A DNA stretch of 46,301 nt from Cytophagales bacterium (GCA_027317105.1 DAHVFH010000187.1:1-46301), one strand, 5' to 3'. Counted from the stretch's first letter, positions 9,395 through 19,231 are shown. The notes: generated by a model from the letters alone, not told the origin. Numbers and translations are program-made.

Positions 9395-9407
9395 TTGTTT
9401 TAGGCAA

Positions 9408-9431
9408 ATTAGGTTAATTCGTTAACCTAAT
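9408..9431. promoter_or_regulatory. perfect 10-bp inverted repeat with TTCG loop, candidate operator or RNA hairpin
   Basis: ATTAGGTTAA (9408-9417) and TTAACCTAAT (9422-9431) are exact inverse complements around TTCG. As RNA this is a UUCG-capped hairpin; as DNA it is a symmetric protein-binding site. No T-run follows, so an intrinsic terminator is unlikely. A further GGTTAACC lies near 9041 and a half-site GGTTAA near 9438. Confidence 0.5.
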
Positions 9432-9508
9432 AAACAAGGTTAAGTTTCACGTTGAAGTTTGAGGAAAATCCTTATCCTTAATATTCAATCAACTTAAAAT
9501 CAAAACTT

Positions 9509-9555
9509 CCGGAATTCCGGTTAGCCGATAAAAACATACTCATTAAAAAATCGGC
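9509..9555. promoter_or_regulatory. palindrome pair just upstream of the efflux operon
   Basis: CCGGAATTCCGG (9509-9520) is a perfect 12-bp palindrome. It is followed by GCCGAT (9524-9529) and its inverse ATCGGC (9550-9555) flanking a 20-base AT-rich stretch. Their position 30-80 bases before the adaptor gene suggests repressor-binding sites or mRNA structure; no regulator gene is present in the window. Confidence 0.4.
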
Positions 9556-9585
9556 AAACAGACTTTATCGCATTAAGAACTTACT

Positions 9586-10668
9586 ATGAAAAGAATCATC
9601 ATGTTCATGTGTTTTTGTGCTTTGTTTTACTTAACAAGCTGCACAAAAAAAGAAGAAAAAGAAGAGGGAATCAAATTTACGGTTACGAGTCCTTTAAGGA
9701 GAGACACATTAGTCATCAAGGACTATGTATGTCAGATCCACGCTATTCAACATATTGAGTTGAGGGCGCTAGAAAGAGGGTATCTGCAAAACATTTTTGT
9801 GGATGAAGGAACATTTGTGAAAAAGGGACAGCGAATGTTTCAAATCATGCCCCTACTCTACAAGGCCGAATTGCAGAAAGCACAGGCTGAAGCGAATTTT
9901 GCAGAAATTGAATATCAGAACACGAAATCGCTTGCCGATAGCAATATTGTGTCGCCAAATGAATTAGCGATGTTTAAGGCTAAGCTTAATGAAGCAAAAG
10001 CTAAGCTATCCTTGGCTCAAGTTCACCTGGGGTTTACCGACATAAGCGCCCCATTTGATGGCATCATGGATCGATTTCAGGTAAGGTTGGGAAGCCTTTT
10101 GAATGAAGGCGATTTGTTAACTACGCTTTCCGACAACAGTAAAATGTGGGTTTATTTTAATGTTCCTGAAGCGGAATACTTAAACTATAAAACCCATGCG
10201 AGAAGGGACAGCATGATGAAAGTAAATCTCCTAATGGCCAATAACCAGGTGTTCGAATACCCCGGTTTGGTTCAAGCCATTGAAGCCGACTTTAATAACG
10301 AAACAGGGAATATTGCCTTTAGGGCAACCTTTCCAAATCCCAATGCATTACTACGGCATGGCGAAACCGGCAATGTGCAAATGACAGTACCATTGATTAA
10401 TGAGTTGCTCATCCCTCAAAAAGCAACTTTCGAAATTTTAGAAAAGAAATATGTATTTGTAATAGATAAGGACAGTGTGGTTCATCAGAGGGAAGTTACC
10501 ATTGATGCTCAAATACCGGATCTCTACATTATAAAGGATGGATTAGTTGCAAACGAAAGGATCGTGCTGGAAGGTATCCGGAAGATGAAGGACAAGGATA
10601 AAATAGCGGATTATGAATACCTGGATCCCAAGGTGGTGATTCCACATTTAAAAGTGTATGTAGAGTAA
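9586..10668 (+). CDS. RND efflux periplasmic adaptor (AcrA/MexA-type membrane fusion protein)
   Basis: A 360-residue lipoprotein adaptor. The signal ends in a lipobox (YLTSC, Cys19). Two lipoyl-like half motifs flank a helical hairpin: first ALERGYLQNIFVDEGTFVKK near residues 60-85, then FTDISAPFDGIMDRF near 150, with the alpha-hairpin between them rich in Ala, Lys and Glu. A beta-barrel (SDNSKMWVYFNVPEAEYLNY) and a membrane-proximal domain follow. It links the inner-membrane pump to the outer-membrane channel. The permease gene starts 32 bases after its stop, so the two form an operon with the TolC-family gene. Substrate range cannot be read from sequence. Confidence 0.95.
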   Translation: MKRIIMFMCFCALFYLTSCTKKEEKEEGIKFTVTSPLRRDTLVIKDYVCQIHAIQHIELRALERGYLQNIFVDEGTFVKKGQRMFQIMPLLYKAELQKAQAEANFAEIEYQNTKSLADSNIVSPNELAMFKAKLNEAKAKLSLAQVHLGFTDISAPFDGIMDRFQVRLGSLLNEGDLLTTLSDNSKMWVYFNVPEAEYLNYKTHARRDSMMKVNLLMANNQVFEYPGLVQAIEADFNNETGNIAFRATFPNPNALLRHGETGNVQMTVPLINELLIPQKATFEILEKKYVFVIDKDSVVHQREVTIDAQIPDLYIIKDGLVANERIVLEGIRKMKDKDKIADYEYLDPKVVIPHLKVYVE

Positions 10669-10700
10669 GGTCAATCATCCTCCAAAAAAAGAGCAATAAA

Positions 10701-13700
10701 ATGTTTACTAAATTTATCCATAGGCCAGTCCTTGCTATCGTCATATCTCTCATTATTCTATTTGTGGGTGGATTGGCCATTAAAACACTGCCAACCTCTC
10801 AACTTCCCCAGGTGGCCCCTCCGGTTGTAATGGTGAGTGCTTCCTATCCTGGGGCCAGTGCTAAATCATTAGCAGAATCTGTCATTATCCCTCTGGAGCA
10901 GTCCATCAATGGTGCATGGGGGATGCGGTATATGACCTCCGATGCCACCAGTGCAGGTGAAGCCAATGTGCAGGTAATATTTAATCCAGGCACAGATATT
11001 AACCAGGCATTGGTTCAAGTCTCTAACCGTGTTGAGCAGATCCGAAACCGGCTGCCCATCTTGGTGCAAAGGGAAGGGGTGATTATTACCCCTGTAATCC
11101 CCAGTATGCTTATGTATCTGAACTTGTATAGTACAGATAAGAATGCCAACATGAAATTCCTGTTCAATTTTGCAGGCGTTAACATGGTCCCTGAAATTCA
11201 GCGGATTAATGGAATCGGGCAGGTTCGGATTCTGGGGAGCAGGCAATATGCTATGCGGATATGGCTAAATCCAGACAGGATGAGAGCCTATAAAATTTCT
11301 CCTGACGATGTGATGGCTGCAATGGCTGATCAAAGCGTTATTGGTAAACCGGGAAGGATCGGAAGGGGAGACAGCAAACGTGCCGAAGCGCTTGAATTTG
11401 TTTTGGCGTATTCAGATCGTTTCAATGAGCCAAAGCAGTATGAAGATATTATTCTTAGGGCCAATCCGAAAGGAGAGGTTCTTCGATTGAAAGATGTTGC
11501 AAAGGTCGCACTTGGAAGTGAGTACTATGATATCTATTCCAATATGAACGGTTATCCCTCTGCCGCCATGGTGTTGAAGCAGACGTATGGTAGTAATGCC
11601 AGCGAGGTGATTACAAAAGTAAAAGAGAAACTGGAGGAGTTGAAGAAAACCTTCCCCCCAGGAATGGATTATGAAATCAGTTATGATGTTTCCAATTTCT
11701 TAGATGCTTCCATTGAAAATGTAATTCATACCCTTCGCGATGCCTTTATTTTGGTGGCATTGGTAGTATTTATATTTCTGGGAGACTGGCGCTCGACACT
11801 TATCCCTACCTTGGCCGTGCCGATTTCGCTGATAGGCGCCTTTTTCTTTATGCAAGTTTTTGGGCTTACCATCAATATGATCACCCTGTTCGCACTTGTA
11901 TTGGCCATTGGTATTGTGGTTGATGATGCCATTGTTGTGGTGGAAGCAGTTCATGCCAAGATGGCGGAAGAGCACCTTTCCCCCTATAATGCCGTCCGAA
12001 AGGTAATCGGTGAAATCAGCGGAGCTATTATTGCCATAACGCTATTAATGGTATCTGTATTTGTTCCGGTATCTTTTATGACAGGGCCAGTAGGTACTTT
12101 TTATAGGCAGTTTTCTATCACTATGGCATCATCTATTGTTCTTTCAGGTATCGTGGCACTCACTGTTACGCCCGTGCTCTGTGCCATGATATTGAAGAAC
12201 ACACACGGTGTGCCCCGTAAGAGAACCTGGTTGAATCGGTTCCTAGATGGTTTTAATAGTTTATTTGAAAAGCTAACAGGAAAATACGTTGGACTTTTAA
12301 GGTTGATCGCCCACCGCAGACTAATTACCGTTGGTTTATTTGTGGTATTTGCGCTCGGTATTTTTGGTATTGCCAACAACTTACCTACAGGCTTTATTCC
12401 CAGTGAGGATCAGGGAATGCTGTATGCCATTATTCAAACGCCACCTGGCTCTACCTTGGAAAGAACCAATGATATTTCCAATAAACTAGTGGAGATAATC
12501 AAAACGGTAGATGGGATTCAGTCCGTTTCTTCTATAGCCGGGTATGAGGTACTCACCGAAGGAAGGGGATCGAATGCGGGAACTTGTCTTATTAACTTAA
12601 AGCCCTGGTCAGAGCGAAAACATACTGTAAACGAAATAATTTCTGAACTGGAAGAAAAAGCAAAGTCTTTGCCCGGTGCAACGATAGAATTTTTCGATCC
12701 ACCGGCCATACCTGGATTCGGGGCAGCGGGCGGTTTTGCTTTACAGTTATTGGATAAGACCAATAGCGGTGATTACAAACAGCTTGAGAGAGTGACGAAC
12801 GAGTTCATGGATGAGATGAGGGAAAGGAAAGAGATAACCGGTTTGTTCACCTTCTTCAGTGCCAACTATCCCCAATATGAGATTGAAATAGATAATCAAT
12901 TGGCCATGCAAAAAGGTGTGACCATTGGTAACGCAATGAATACCCTTTCTATTTTTGTTGGTAGTACCTATGAGCTGGGTTTTATAAAGTACCAACGCTT
13001 TTTTAAAGTGTTCGTACAAGCTGCACCGGAATACAGAAAGCTGCCAACAGATGTCCTGAATCTATGGGTGAAGAATGACCGTGGCGAGATGGTTCCTTTC
13101 TCCGCTTTTATGAAAATCAAAAAGACGCAGGGAGCGAATGAAATAAACCGGTATAATATGTACAATACCGCGGCCATCAGGGGTGGGCCAGCAAAAGGAT
13201 ATAGTAGCGGTGAGGCTATCAAAGCCGTTCAGGAAGTGGCAAAAAATTTGCCGAATGGTTTTGACATCGACTGGGCAGCCCTTTCTTATGATGAAACCAG
13301 ACGTGGAAATGAAGCCGTTTACATCTTCATTATCGTATTGGTGTTTGTCTATTTTGTTTTGGCAGGGCAGTACGAAAGCTTCATCATCCCATTGGCGGTT
13401 ATTTTTTCCCTACCCGCAGGGGTCTTTGGGTCATTTTTAATGATCAAAGGGCTAGGTCTGGCGAATGATATTTATGCTCAGGTAGGCCTAGTGATGTTGG
13501 TTGGTCTATTGGGTAAGAACGCAGTATTGATTGTGGAGTTTGCTGTTCAAAAACATCATCAGGGAGCCACCATTTTGGAAGCCGCGATCGAAGGGGCAAA
13601 AGTACGTTTTCGTCCTATACTAATGACTTCCTTTGCCTTTATTGCCGGATTGATCCCATTGGTTTTGGCACATGGTGCCGGTGCCATTGGCAACCGCACG

Positions 13701-13901
13701 ATCGGTTCTTCAGCCCTTGGAGGGATGCTTTTTGGAACCATCTTTGGGGTCATTATTGTCCCAGGCCTATATTATATATTTGGCTCATTGGCGGAAGGCC
13801 GTAAACTCATCCAAGAAGAAGATGATGATTCCCTAAGTGAAGACGTAGTTCATCAAATTGATGCTTTTCCACAACCAAAAGAAAGTGACCGTGCTTATTA
13901 A
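10701..13901 (+). CDS. RND efflux permease (AcrB/MexB, HAE1 family)
   Basis: This 1066-residue protein has the usual length of HAE1 pumps. The N terminus FIHRPVLAIVISLIILFVGG is the first membrane helix. The proton-relay aspartates of TM4 are present as an adjacent pair (Asp408 and Asp409, in IGIVVDDAIVV). The porter and docking domains and the second half (VGLLGKNAVLIVEFA; RFRPILMTSFAFIAGLIPLV) are complete. The acidic C-terminal tail is overlapped by the start of the TolC-family gene. It drives proton-coupled export of hydrophobic or amphiphilic compounds from the periplasm. No truncation or frameshift is seen. Confidence 0.97.
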   Translation: MFTKFIHRPVLAIVISLIILFVGGLAIKTLPTSQLPQVAPPVVMVSASYPGASAKSLAESVIIPLEQSINGAWGMRYMTSDATSAGEANVQVIFNPGTDINQALVQVSNRVEQIRNRLPILVQREGVIITPVIPSMLMYLNLYSTDKNANMKFLFNFAGVNMVPEIQRINGIGQVRILGSRQYAMRIWLNPDRMRAYKISPDDVMAAMADQSVIGKPGRIGRGDSKRAEALEFVLAYSDRFNEPKQYEDIILRANPKGEVLRLKDVAKVALGSEYYDIYSNMNGYPSAAMVLKQTYGSNASEVITKVKEKLEELKKTFPPGMDYEISYDVSNFLDASIENVIHTLRDAFILVALVVFIFLGDWRSTLIPTLAVPISLIGAFFFMQVFGLTINMITLFALVLAIGIVVDDAIVVVEAVHAKMAEEHLSPYNAVRKVIGEISGAIIAITLLMVSVFVPVSFMTGPVGTFYRQFSITMASSIVLSGIVALTVTPVLCAMILKNTHGVPRKRTWLNRFLDGFNSLFEKLTGKYVGLLRLIAHRRLITVGLFVVFALGIFGIANNLPTGFIPSEDQGMLYAIIQTPPGSTLERTNDISNKLVEIIKTVDGIQSVSSIAGYEVLTEGRGSNAGTCLINLKPWSERKHTVNEIISELEEKAKSLPGATIEFFDPPAIPGFGAAGGFALQLLDKTNSGDYKQLERVTNEFMDEMRERKEITGLFTFFSANYPQYEIEIDNQLAMQKGVTIGNAMNTLSIFVGSTYELGFIKYQRFFKVFVQAAPEYRKLPTDVLNLWVKNDRGEMVPFSAFMKIKKTQGANEINRYNMYNTAAIRGGPAKGYSSGEAIKAVQEVAKNLPNGFDIDWAALSYDETRRGNEAVYIFIIVLVFVYFVLAGQYESFIIPLAVIFSLPAGVFGSFLMIKGLGLANDIYAQVGLVMLVGLLGKNAVLIVEFAVQKHHQGATILEAAIEGAKVRFRPILMTSFAFIAGLIPLVLAHGAGAIGNRTIGSSALGGMLFGTIFGVIIVPGLYYIFGSLAEGRKLIQEEDDDSLSEDVVHQIDAFPQPKESDRAY

Positions 13902-15324
13902 TAAAATTTCCAGATCCTTAGGAATTGCATGTTTAGCTTTAATTCCATCCGGGTGCTTTATCCCTTCGTTGGTTCAGAAAACAGAAAACAATAAAGTGCC
14001 CGCGAGTTATTATAGTTCTGTGGATACCACCAATACTGTAAAGATCAAATGGAGAGAATTTTTTAACGATCCAAACTTGACTTCGCTTATTGACACAGCC
14101 CTGAGAAACAATCAGGAGCTGAACATCCTTTTACAAGACATCAAAATATCCCAAAACGAAGTAAGGGCCAGAAAAGGGACATACTTGCCTTTTGTTGATT
14201 TAATGGGAGGAGCCGGCATTGATAAGGTGAGTCGATACACTGCTGCCGGAGCTAGTGAAGCGATCACTGAAATCGCACCTGGAACGAAAACACCGGAAAA
14301 AGTACCCAACTATATGTTCGGACCGGTTGCTTCGTGGGAGGTAGATATTTGGAAAAAACTTCGCAATGCTAAAAAATCAGCACTGTATCGGTATCTGGCT
14401 ACTGTTGAAGGAAAAAATTTCATGGTCACTCACCTCGTGGCCGAAATTGCCAATGCGTATTACGAATTGATGGCACTTGACAATCAGTTAGACATCATTA
14501 AAAGAAATATTATTATCCAAAGTAGTGCACTGGAAGTAGTAAAGCTTCAGAAGAAAAAAGCCAAGGTTACCGAACTAGCCGTACGAAGGTTTGAAGCGCT
14601 TGTGTTTGAGACTAAAAGTCTTCAGTTCGGTATCCAGCAAAGTATCATCGAAACACAGAACAGGGTTAACTTTCTGGTCGGTAGATATCCAAAGCCAATC
14701 ACAAGGAGTTGGGAGAACTTCAATGATATGGTGCCTAATACGGTCTATGAAGGAATTCCCCCACAATTATTAACCAACCGCCCCGACATTAGGCAAGCCG
14801 AGTTGGAGCTAATGGCCTACAAACTGGATGTAAAGGTGGCCAAAGCCAATTTCTACCCTACGCTAATGATTACAGCAGGGGTAGGTTACCAGGCATTTAA
14901 CACACAATTCTTAATAAAATCTCCCGAATCAATGATCTATTCCCTAGCTGGAGGTTTAGTTGGCCCAATGATCAACAGGAATGCCATCAAGGCTAATTAT
15001 TTTTCTGCAAATGCCAAACAAATCCAAGCCGTTTATAATTACGAACGCACCGTACTAAACGCGTACCTTGAAGTGTCCAATCAAATATCAAACATCAGTA
15101 ACCTGAAAGGCAGTTTTGATCTAAAGGCAAAACGTGTAAACGCGCTTTCACAGTCGGTCATAATCGCGAACACGCTTTTTAGATCAGCAAGAGCCAACTA
15201 TCTTGAAGTGTTGTTAACGCAACGCGATGCTTTGGAATCAACCATAGAACTCGTTCAAACTAAAAAGGATCAAATGAACGCAATGGTGAATGTGTACCAA
15301 GCGCTCGGTGGAGGATGGAATTAG
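13861..15324 (+). CDS. TolC-family outer-membrane efflux lipoprotein (OprM/NodT-type)
   Basis: Two OEP repeats form the channel protein. With the ATG at 13861 the signal ends in LIPSGC (Cys32 lipidated); a GTG eight codons later would give a shorter signal. The gene overlaps the permease by 41 bases, which indicates translational coupling and a full tripartite operon. Recognisable OEP features are the LTSLIDTALRNNQELNILLQ helix, SWEVDIWKKLRNAKKSALYR and NRPDIRQAELELMAYKLDVK at the start of the second repeat. It provides the outer-membrane exit duct. Only 73 bases separate it from the convergent oxidoreductase gene, with no clear terminator. Confidence 0.95.
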   Translation: MLFHNQKKVTVLINKISRSLGIACLALIPSGCFIPSLVQKTENNKVPASYYSSVDTTNTVKIKWREFFNDPNLTSLIDTALRNNQELNILLQDIKISQNEVRARKGTYLPFVDLMGGAGIDKVSRYTAAGASEAITEIAPGTKTPEKVPNYMFGPVASWEVDIWKKLRNAKKSALYRYLATVEGKNFMVTHLVAEIANAYYELMALDNQLDIIKRNIIIQSSALEVVKLQKKKAKVTELAVRRFEALVFETKSLQFGIQQSIIETQNRVNFLVGRYPKPITRSWENFNDMVPNTVYEGIPPQLLTNRPDIRQAELELMAYKLDVKVAKANFYPTLMITAGVGYQAFNTQFLIKSPESMIYSLAGGLVGPMINRNAIKANYFSANAKQIQAVYNYERTVLNAYLEVSNQISNISNLKGSFDLKAKRVNALSQSVIIANTLFRSARANYLEVLLTQRDALESTIELVQTKKDQMNAMVNVYQALGGGWN

Positions 15325-15397
15325 TGGCGATAAATTCTCAGCTAACGAAACGTAATTATTTTTGACTGTTGCTATACGTTGGCCATCTTAAAATCAT

Positions 15398-16918
15398 TTA
15401 TAATTTCAACTCGCCCCACCCTTCCCGATATTTCCTTTTTACAAATTGGTTAGCGGCTTCAAAGTTGGTAATCTTCATGTTCTCCGCATCCCAGGTATGT
15501 GAAATATAACGACCGGGATAGCTGAAGCCAGTCTGCTCTCCATAAACAGGATCCTTTTTGGTGATCTTTTCTCGCATGCTAAACGTGCGCAAAAGCAAAT
15601 TGCCCATGAGCACCGTTTCAGTAAGCGGGCCCGCATAACCCACAAAAGGAGAAGACACTTCCATCTTTCCATACCCCGCAATGCACGCATCTACCCATTG
15701 CCACCAATGGCCATCCATATCACCAGGAACGCGTGTGTATTTTTTAGGAACGTTTATTTCTTTGTTCCTAGAAAGCGGAAGAAGTATGGGATTGCGTCCT
15801 CCCCAACCGCAAGCGGCTTTGCCTTTTGTGCCAACAAACAAAGTGCTTCCTTCAAAATCATTCAGCCCCGGCCAATCACCCAAGATGCTGTTCATGTTGG
15901 AATCCTGATCCAATTCTTTTGGACGCTCAGGCGTGATGCCTCCATCCATCCAATACAGATCAAGGTCTTTGCCACTTTTTTGTTTGAACTTAAAACGGAT
16001 GCTACTTGACACAGGGCCACTCAAAGGAAAATCCGCTTCGGAGAAAATGCCATCGTAGACGGTGCTTGCGCTGCCCGATACTTCCAAGGGATAGCCGAGT
16101 TCAAGCAACTTGAAAGGTGGCCCGATGATATGACAACCCATATCGCCCAAGGCGCCAGTACCAAACCGCCACCAACCCCGCCAATTGAAAGGCACAAGGT
16201 TGTCAATGTATTCTGTTGATTGTGCTGTCCCCAACCACAAGTCCCAGTTGAGTTCTTTTGGCACCACAGGATGTTTGTCGGGCCAGGGAATGCCCTGCGG
16301 CCAAACGGGTCGGTCCGTCCAGCAATAAACTTGCGTGATGTCGCCAAGGATTCCTGCCTCCAGCCATTCGCGCAACGTGAACAAACCGTCAGAAGAAGCT
16401 CCTTGATCGCCCATTTGTGTCACTACCTTATATTTTTTTGCTGCCTCAGTAAGAATACGAGCTTCATAAATATCGTGCGAAAGTGGTTTTTGTAAATACA
16501 GATGTTTGTTCAGCTGCATAGCACCTAAGCCAACGATGGCATGGTTGTGATCTGGGATGGCCACTGACACAGCATCAAAATTCTTACTTTCTTTATCAAA
16601 CATTTCGCGCCAATCGTGATAGAATTTTGCCTTCGGAAATTCCTTTAACCGTGGGGCAGCCATCCGATCATCGACATCACACAAAAAAGAGACGACCGCA
16701 TTTTTCTTGGGAGCTGTGGCATAATGATGGATATCATTTTCTCCTTCTCCTCCGCAACCAATGGCCGCAATGTAAAGTTTATCACTCGGGGCAACGTGCC
16801 CTAATCCGCTGACGGTAAAATTTGGAATGATTGAAAAAACAGCAGCTCCAGCCGAAGTCATTTGAATGAACTTGCGCCTTGACAATTTTGAAGATTTTGC
16901 CATCATTTTCTTTTTCAT
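15398..16918 (-). CDS. Gfo/Idh/MocA family oxidoreductase with twin-arginine signal
   Basis: A 506-residue secreted oxidoreductase. The N terminus has a twin-arginine signal (KLSRRKFIQM, then SAGAAVFSIIP), so the folded cofactor-bound enzyme is probably exported. The Rossmann motif is IAAIGCGGEGEN, and the family EKP signature appears as QKP (YLQKPLSHD), a variant common in the long Bacteroidota/Planctomycete subfamily. It lies 21 bases downstream of the DUF1080 gene on the same strand. These two families are often paired in 3-keto-sugar or polyol degradation, so a role in oxidising or processing glycosides is plausible; the exact substrate is unknown. Confidence 0.9.
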   Translation of the reverse strand: MKKKMMAKSSKLSRRKFIQMTSAGAAVFSIIPNFTVSGLGHVAPSDKLYIAAIGCGGEGENDIHHYATAPKKNAVVSFLCDVDDRMAAPRLKEFPKAKFYHDWREMFDKESKNFDAVSVAIPDHNHAIVGLGAMQLNKHLYLQKPLSHDIYEARILTEAAKKYKVVTQMGDQGASSDGLFTLREWLEAGILGDITQVYCWTDRPVWPQGIPWPDKHPVVPKELNWDLWLGTAQSTEYIDNLVPFNWRGWWRFGTGALGDMGCHIIGPPFKLLELGYPLEVSGSASTVYDGIFSEADFPLSGPVSSSIRFKFKQKSGKDLDLYWMDGGITPERPKELDQDSNMNSILGDWPGLNDFEGSTLFVGTKGKAACGWGGRNPILLPLSRNKEINVPKKYTRVPGDMDGHWWQWVDACIAGYGKMEVSSPFVGYAGPLTETVLMGNLLLRTFSMREKITKKDPVYGEQTGFSYPGRYISHTWDAENMKITNFEAANQFVKRKYREGWGELKL

Positions 16919-16939
16919 AACTCGATCATTTACTATGAA

Positions 16940-17638
16940 TTAATGTTTTGAATGCCGCTGATGTTCAGTTTTCTTTTTCAGTGGCTTTACCGAAACTTCC
17001 TTAAAGAACACCACATCGTGTTCGCCATGGTTTTGCATTCCGATATAGCCATACTCTGGCCGCTTGCCGGGGAAGGGTTCAAAATCAAATTTACGCTGAG
17101 GTGCTGGATCCCCTTCTTTGTAGTCGGTCACCTTTACGCCATTCAGCATGATGATGGTTCGTTCTCCATCGAGTGTGATCTCAAACGTATTCCATTGCGG
17201 GCCCGGCTTCCAGGCAATAGCCAATGGTTTAGTGAACGCATACAACATACCCGTGGAGTGATATTCATCTTCCCCGGAAGTTTCCGGATGATTATCAATC
17301 TGCACTTCGTAACCATAGAAGACTGGCATCCAAGCTTCTTTAGGTTCAATGGGTATCCGAATGAAAAAACCTGCGTTGCTGTTTTCCTTTTCCATGTGGT
17401 AAACCACTTTGATGGTGCAGTTTCCAAACTTCTCGCCAACCCAATAGAGCAGCCCCATGCCACCGTGCGTCTTGACAATACCATCTTCAACAGTCATGTA
17501 GCCATCACCAACATGTTTCCATCCAGTAAGGTCCTTACCATTGAATAGTTGCCGCCATGCTTTAGTACTATCGGTTTGTGCGTGTGCGGAAAGGAGCGTG
17601 AAGCTGATTATAAAGCTGCTAATTAATTTTTTCGTCAT
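16940..17638 (-). CDS. DUF1080 / 3-keto-disaccharide hydrolase-like protein
   Basis: This 232-residue protein has a signal peptide (MTKKLISSFIISFTLLSAHA, then Q) followed by the DUF1080 hallmark LFNGKDLTGWKHVG. GYIGMQNHGEHDVVFFKEVSV near the C terminus is also typical of this concanavalin-like jelly-roll fold. Members hydrolyse 3-keto-glycosides made by Gfo/Idh/MocA enzymes, and the gene next in the operon is one of those. It is transcribed divergently from the MFS transporter gene 128 bases away, a region that may hold both promoters and a small CACAA / TTGTG inverted repeat around 17692-17705. Confidence 0.9.
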   Translation of the reverse strand: MTKKLISSFIISFTLLSAHAQTDSTKAWRQLFNGKDLTGWKHVGDGYMTVEDGIVKTHGGMGLLYWVGEKFGNCTIKVVYHMEKENSNAGFFIRIPIEPKEAWMPVFYGYEVQIDNHPETSGEDEYHSTGMLYAFTKPLAIAWKPGPQWNTFEITLDGERTIIMLNGVKVTDYKEGDPAPQRKFDFEPFPGKRPEYGYIGMQNHGEHDVVFFKEVSVKPLKKKTEHQRHSKH

Positions 17639-17765
17639 TTTTTGCTATTTAAAAGATCAGGATTCAATTTAAAAATTTCTTCAGCAATCGAAACACAAAA
17701 AATTGTGAGCGGGTTGAGCCGCGACTTACTATTTTTCGGTCTCTTAAAAGTAATTAACTTACAGG

Positions 17766-19004
17766 ATGAAGCGAAACTATTATTTAGTTGTTCTGATTTT
17801 CATCATCTTCTTTGCCATTTCCTTTTTGACAAACATTCTCGGCTCGATCAACCCGAACGTGAGCGATAGCTTTTCCCTGAATGGTACGATGACGGGGCTG
17901 CTCCCCTTCTCTTTTTTTATCGCGTACGCTTTAATGTCCATTCCCTCTGGAATGATTGTACAAAAATACAATGAAAAGAAAAGTTTGATTTTCGCCTGGA
18001 TGCTTGCCCTCACCGGGGCATTGGTGTTTTCATTTTTTCCTTCGTTCCCGGTTTTTTTAGGATCTCTGTTTTTGATCGGCTGCGGAATGGCATTGCTCCA
18101 AGTGATCATCTATCCGTTGCTGCGGGTAGCCGGAGGCGAAGAGCATTTTGCCTTTAACTCGGTGTTTGCACAATTGGTTTTTGGGGCAGCCTCATTCTTA
18201 AGTCCATTTGTTTATTCTTACCTCGTCACACATTTAGATCATCCGACCGAACAAAAAGGATTATTGATTTCAATCATTTCATCCATCACACCAAAAGCAC
18301 TATCCTGGGTATCCATTTATTGGGTTTTTAGTTTTGTCAGTTTTCTAATGGTGACGATCATCTTGCTTTCGCGCATTCCGAAAGTAGCGCGTAAGGAAGA
18401 TGAAATTGTTGGGGCATGGGAAACCCATGTTTCGTTGTTCAAACAAAAAACCGTGATCCTATTTTTCTTTGGGATCTTTTCCTACGTGGGCACCGAGCAA
18501 GGGATCGCCAACTGGATCTCTGAATTTCTGAGAACCTACCATGGCTTGAAACCGGAGACAGTCGGCTCGGCCACGGTGGGTTTGTTTTGGGGTATGATGA
18601 CCATCGGCTGCGTGCTTGGAATGGCCTTGCTAAAAGTGATGGACAGCAAAATCGTATTGCGGATTTTCACCGTGGCCGCACTAATAATTTTAGGCTTTAC
18701 GCTTCACGGCAGCGCTTCGGTTGCGTTGTTTGGATTTCCCGCTCTGGGTTTTTGTTTGTCGGTGATGTACGCAATTATTTTTTCTCTGGCATTGAACAGC
18801 GTGTCAAAGTTCCACGGCTCCTTTGCCGGAATTCTTTGCACCGGAATTGCCGGAGGGGCAATTGTCTCTTTACTAATTGGAAAATTAAAAGACTTGATCG
18901 GGTTGCAGTCGGGCATGTTGGTTTTGTTCTTACCGTTGCTTTACATCTTGAGCATTAGTTTTTGGTCAAAACCAATTGTGACGAATGCAACGATTGGGAA
19001 GTAA
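17766..19004 (+). CDS. MFS sugar transporter, FucP-like
   Basis: This 412-residue protein has about 12 membrane segments. The N-terminal half carries NILGSINPNVSDSFSLN and the loop-2/3 region YALMSIPSGMIVQKYNEKKS, which resemble the FucP / sugar:H+ symporter branch of the major facilitator superfamily. It begins the plus-strand run that continues with inositol oxygenase. It probably imports a sugar or polyol by proton symport; the substrate cannot be fixed from sequence, although the neighbours suggest a hexose, a polyol or a uronate precursor. Confidence 0.85.
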   Translation: MKRNYYLVVLIFIIFFAISFLTNILGSINPNVSDSFSLNGTMTGLLPFSFFIAYALMSIPSGMIVQKYNEKKSLIFAWMLALTGALVFSFFPSFPVFLGSLFLIGCGMALLQVIIYPLLRVAGGEEHFAFNSVFAQLVFGAASFLSPFVYSYLVTHLDHPTEQKGLLISIISSITPKALSWVSIYWVFSFVSFLMVTIILLSRIPKVARKEDEIVGAWETHVSLFKQKTVILFFFGIFSYVGTEQGIANWISEFLRTYHGLKPETVGSATVGLFWGMMTIGCVLGMALLKVMDSKIVLRIFTVAALIILGFTLHGSASVALFGFPALGFCLSVMYAIIFSLALNSVSKFHGSFAGILCTGIAGGAIVSLLIGKLKDLIGLQSGMLVLFLPLLYILSISFWSKPIVTNATIGK

Positions 19005-19040
19005 TAAAAATATTAGGCAAAGTATAGCAAGGGTTATTGA

Positions 19041-19120
19041 CCCACATAGTTGCATAGTACACGAAGAAACACATAGAAAGCTATGTGAATGCCTATGTGT
19101 CTACCTTTCTATGTGGTGAA
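19041..19120. repeat. intergenic inverted repeats built on CACATAG / CTATGTG
   Basis: The 228-base gap between the transporter and inositol oxygenase contains at least five related copies of CACATAG or its inverse. CACATAG (19070-19076) and CTATGTG (19081-19087) form a hairpin with a 4-base loop, and CACATAGAAAG (19070-19080) is exactly inverse to CTTTCTATGTG (19105-19115). It resembles the dispersed intergenic repeats seen in many bacterial genomes, with no coding content. Confidence 0.7.
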
Positions 19121-19231
19121 AACTAGCCTAATTGATGAGTAGAAAATGGCCTCGCAATAAAAGTTCAATACTTCCTTGCTGTCCAAGAAAATATTTTCCA
19201 AGTTCGCATAAGCATTTAAACCGCACGTGTC

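Noticed and set aside
16952..17548. 198-residue plus-strand frame over the DUF1080 gene
   Set aside because: Long but fully antisense to a recognised DUF1080 protein with signal peptide and LFNGKDLTGW motif.
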